Shown here piece after piece: positions 8,773 to 10,000 of a stretch of DNA of 10,000 bases. This DNA comes from Thiobacillus sp. (lineage in GTDB: Bacteria > Pseudomonadota > Gammaproteobacteria > Burkholderiales > Thiobacillaceae). The stretch is taken from NCBI GenBank assembly GCA_020216925.1, contig JAIWOL010000066.1:1-10000 (forward strand), in the 5' to 3' direction. The notes under the pieces are model-generated. The model was not told the origin of the DNA, searched no databases, and saw nothing but the letters and a program-made list of their open reading frames with translations. The first letter of the stretch is position 1. Each line of letters starts with the position of its first letter. The position numbers were made by a program, and so were the translations under genes.

Positions 8773-9516
8773 TTACTCGGCCGCGACGCCGCCTTCTTCC
8801 TCGATCTCGATGAATTCTTCCTCACCCACGATCTCGGCCATGATCTGCGCGCGACCTTCCAGCACCGCATCCGCCATGCCACGGGCATACAGACGGATGG
8901 CGCGCGCCGAGTCATCGTTGCCCGGAATGATGTAATCCACTCCATCGGGGCTGTTGTTCGTGTCCACCACACCGATCACCGGCACGCCAAGTTTCCTGGC
9001 CTCGGTGACAGCGCCTTTCTGGTAGCCCACGTCGATGATGAAAATCGCGTCGGGCAACCCGCCCATTTCGCGAATGCCGCCGAGGCTGCGGTTCAACTTG
9101 TCAACCTCGCGCTGCACCGTGAGGATTTCCTTCTTGGACAGGCGCCCGGGTTCGTTCAGCTGCGTTTCAAGATCGTTCAGACGCTTGATCGACTGCCTGA
9201 CGGTCTTGAAGTTGGTCAACATGCCGCCGAGCCAGCGGTTGTCGACATAGGGCATGCCGGCACGCACGGCTTCTTCGCGGACGATGTCGCGCGCGGCGCG
9301 CTTGGTGCCCACGAACAGCACGGTGCCCTTGTTGGAAGCCAGCTGGCGAACGAATTTCTGCGCCTCCTGGAACATCGGCAGCGATTTTTCCAGGTTGACG
9401 ATATGGATCTTGTTGCGATGGCCGAAGATGAACGGCGCCATCTTGGGGTTCCAGAAGCGGGTCTGGTGGCCGAAGTGAACACCGGCTTCCAGCATTTGAC
9501 GCATTGTGACCGACAT
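8773..9516 (-). CDS. rpsB: 30S ribosomal protein S2
   Basis: 247-residue S2, a late-assembling protein at the head-body junction of the 30S subunit, needed for S1 binding. Family landmarks are [12 protein letters not shown] at 8-19, N-P-K-M-A-P-F-I at 23-30, [13 protein letters not shown] at 90-102, a helical hairpin at about 104-150, and P-D-A-I-F-I-I-D with [13 protein letters not shown] at 155-187. The tail (about 231-247) is very acidic. E. coli S2 has 241 residues. The start is fixed by AGGAG (9523-9527) 6 nt upstream. In E. coli S2 represses its own rpsB-tsf operon through the 5' leader; a structured leader is also present here. Confidence 0.99.
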   Translation of the reverse strand: MSVTMRQMLEAGVHFGHQTRFWNPKMAPFIFGHRNKIHIVNLEKSLPMFQEAQKFVRQLASNKGTVLFVGTKRAARDIVREEAVRAGMPYVDNRWLGGMLTNFKTVRQSIKRLNDLETQLNEPGRLSKKEILTVQREVDKLNRSLGGIREMGGLPDAIFIIDVGYQKGAVTEARKLGVPVIGVVDTNNSPDGVDYIIPGNDDSARAIRLYARGMADAVLEGRAQIMAEIVGEEEFIEIEEEGGVAAE

Positions 9517-9522
9517 GAAAAT

Positions 9523-9527
9523 CTCCT
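9523..9527 (-). promoter_or_regulatory. Ribosome binding site of rpsB
   Basis: Strong AGGAG, 6 nt from the ATG. It directly adjoins a 7-nt segment (9528-9534) that can pair with 9582-9588 in the leader, so access to it could be modulated by structure. Confidence 0.85.
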
Positions 9528-9588
9528 AAAGGGTTGAGCCTCCACCTGTCAGCAGCCGCCAGCCTGTCATGCCGCGCGGCCACCCTTT
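9528..9588 (-). promoter_or_regulatory. Possible regulatory stem in the rpsB leader
   Basis: On the minus strand AAAGGGT (9588-9582) is the perfect complement of ACCCTTT (9534-9528), which ends right against the Shine-Dalgarno sequence. GCC just inside one arm can pair with GGC inside the other, extending the stem across a small internal loop. A copy of CCTGTCA (plus-strand sense) occurs twice inside, at 9545-9551 and 9563-9569. The structure could be the target for feedback by S2, as known for the E. coli operon, but I cannot match it to a known motif. Confidence 0.4.
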
Positions 9589-9610
9589 ATTTCGACGGGT
9601 GTGCGAATTT

Positions 9611-9630
9611 TGTCCGAACCATTCCGGACA
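9611..9630 (-). repeat. Hairpin at the predicted 5' end of the rpsB transcript
   Basis: TGTCCG and CGGACA form a perfect 6-bp stem, extendable to 8 bp by a G-U and an A-U pair with a 4-nt loop. It starts at or within a few bases of the predicted transcription start, so it would fold the very 5' end of the mRNA. Confidence 0.5.
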
Positions 9631-9637
9631 GCCCGCG

Positions 9638-9666
9638 ATTCTAATCCGGGGCGAGCGTTTTTTCAA
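9638..9666 (-). promoter_or_regulatory. Sigma70-type promoter of the rpsB operon
   Basis: -35 TTGAAA (9661-9666) and -10 TAGAAT (9638-9643) are separated by exactly 17 bp, reading leftwards into rpsB. Transcription should start near 9630-9632, giving a leader of about 115 nt. The stretch after the -10 is CGCGGGC, a GC-rich discriminator of the type seen at ppGpp-repressed ribosomal promoters. No AT-rich UP element is seen upstream. Confidence 0.75.
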
Positions 9667-9685
9667 GCCAGAAGCCGGCCAGCGC

Positions 9686-9713
9686 TTGCCCGGCCGAGGC
9701 CCGCGGCTACAAT
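9686..9713 (+). promoter_or_regulatory. Sigma70-type promoter of map
   Basis: -35 TTGCCC (9686-9691) and -10 TACAAT (9708-9713) with 16-bp spacing, reading rightwards into map. The predicted start near 9720 gives a leader of about 25 nt. Its -35 box is 19 bp from the -35 box of the divergent rpsB promoter. Confidence 0.6.
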
Positions 9714-9746
9714 ACGGCTTTGAATATCGAAGGGTTTTTCTTGCCC

Positions 9747-10000
9747 ATGACCGTTTCCATCAAAACTGCTGCCGAGATCGAGGGTATGCGCGTCGCCGGC
9801 AGGCTCGCCTCGGAAGTGCTCGACTACATCACGCCGTTTGTGAAGCCCGGCATCACCACGGGAGAGCTGGACAAGCTCTGCCACGACTACATGGTCGACG
9901 TGCAGGGCACCATCCCAGCCCCGCTGAACTATGCGCCCTCCGGTCACACCCCCTATCCCAAGTCGATCTGCACCTCGGTCAACAACCAGGTCTGCCACGG
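9747..10000 (+). CDS. map: Methionine aminopeptidase type I (partial, N-terminal part)
   Basis: The frame is open from the ATG to the window edge, giving 84 full codons. Methionine aminopeptidase removes the N-terminal Met from nascent proteins. The start M-T-V-S-I-K-T-A-A-E-I-E-G-M-R-V-A-G-R-L-A resembles the E. coli protein closely. V-K-P-G-I-T-T-G-E-L at 32-41 and Y-P-K-S-I at 70-74 follow. V-C-H at 82-84 leads to the substrate-binding His (His79 in E. coli). Relative to my recollection of the E. coli protein, about five extra residues (N-Y-A-P-S-G-H-T-P-Y region, 61-70) precede Y-P-K-S. The metal ligands lie beyond the edge. A TTG two codons upstream (9741) is better spaced from GAAGGG (9729-9734) than the ATG and may be the true start. 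Confidence 0.95.
   Translation, partial: MTVSIKTAAEIEGMRVAGRLASEVLDYITPFVKPGITTGELDKLCHDYMVDVQGTIPAPLNYAPSGHTPYPKSICTSVNNQVCH

Noticed and set aside
9571..9580. 10-bp perfect palindrome GCCGCGCGGC in the rpsB leader as an operator
   Set aside because: Short GC palindromes are expected in this base composition, and it lies downstream of the predicted start with no matching site elsewhere in the region.
9663..9998. Minus-strand open frame of 111 codons opposite map
   Set aside because: Antisense to the clearly recognisable map coding sequence and covers its promoter; no independent support.

Overview
The window is a compact, GC-rich piece of a bacterial core chromosome. Gene order and protein sequences point to a betaproteobacterium; this is a judgement from recognised families, not a database match, and genus cannot be fixed. 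It carries the conserved cluster rpsB-tsf-pyrH-frr-uppS-cdsA-dxr-rseP-bamA-(skp) on the minus strand. The start of map is divergent on the plus strand at the right edge. There are no mobile elements, tRNAs, rRNAs or CRISPR arrays, and no foreign-looking segments.

Reading along the transcript (high to low coordinates): a good sigma70-type promoter (TTGAAA-17-TAGAAT, 9638-9666) with a GC-rich discriminator fires leftwards into a leader of about 115 nt that precedes rpsB (ribosomal protein S2). A 113-nt gap with two hairpins separates rpsB from tsf (EF-Ts). From there on the genes are tightly packed: gaps of 5 nt (tsf-pyrH), 9 nt (pyrH-frr and frr-uppS), 21 nt (uppS-cdsA) and 11 nt (rseP-bamA), with 4-nt ATGA stop/start overlaps at cdsA-dxr and dxr-rseP. 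At the left edge only the first 31 nt of the gene after bamA are present, most likely the periplasmic chaperone gene skp (ompH). The map promoter (TTGCCC-16-TACAAT) lies back to back with the rpsB promoter.

The cluster joins translation (S2, EF-Ts, ribosome recycling factor, and methionine aminopeptidase from the divergent gene) to envelope building. PyrH makes UDP, feeding UTP/CTP. Dxr starts the MEP pathway that supplies isoprenoid precursors, and UppS turns these into undecaprenyl diphosphate, the carrier for peptidoglycan and O-antigen. CdsA makes CDP-diacylglycerol for phospholipids. RseP is the site-2 protease of the sigma-E type envelope stress response. BamA inserts outer-membrane proteins, with Skp as their periplasmic chaperone.

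I found no undescribed system. The points worth a second look are regulatory: a possible alternative-pairing switch in the rpsB leader beside the Shine-Dalgarno sequence, a hairpin at the predicted 5' end of the mRNA, the hairpin pair between rpsB and tsf, and unusual translation starts (GTG for uppS, possibly TTG for map, and weak ribosome binding sites at several distal genes).
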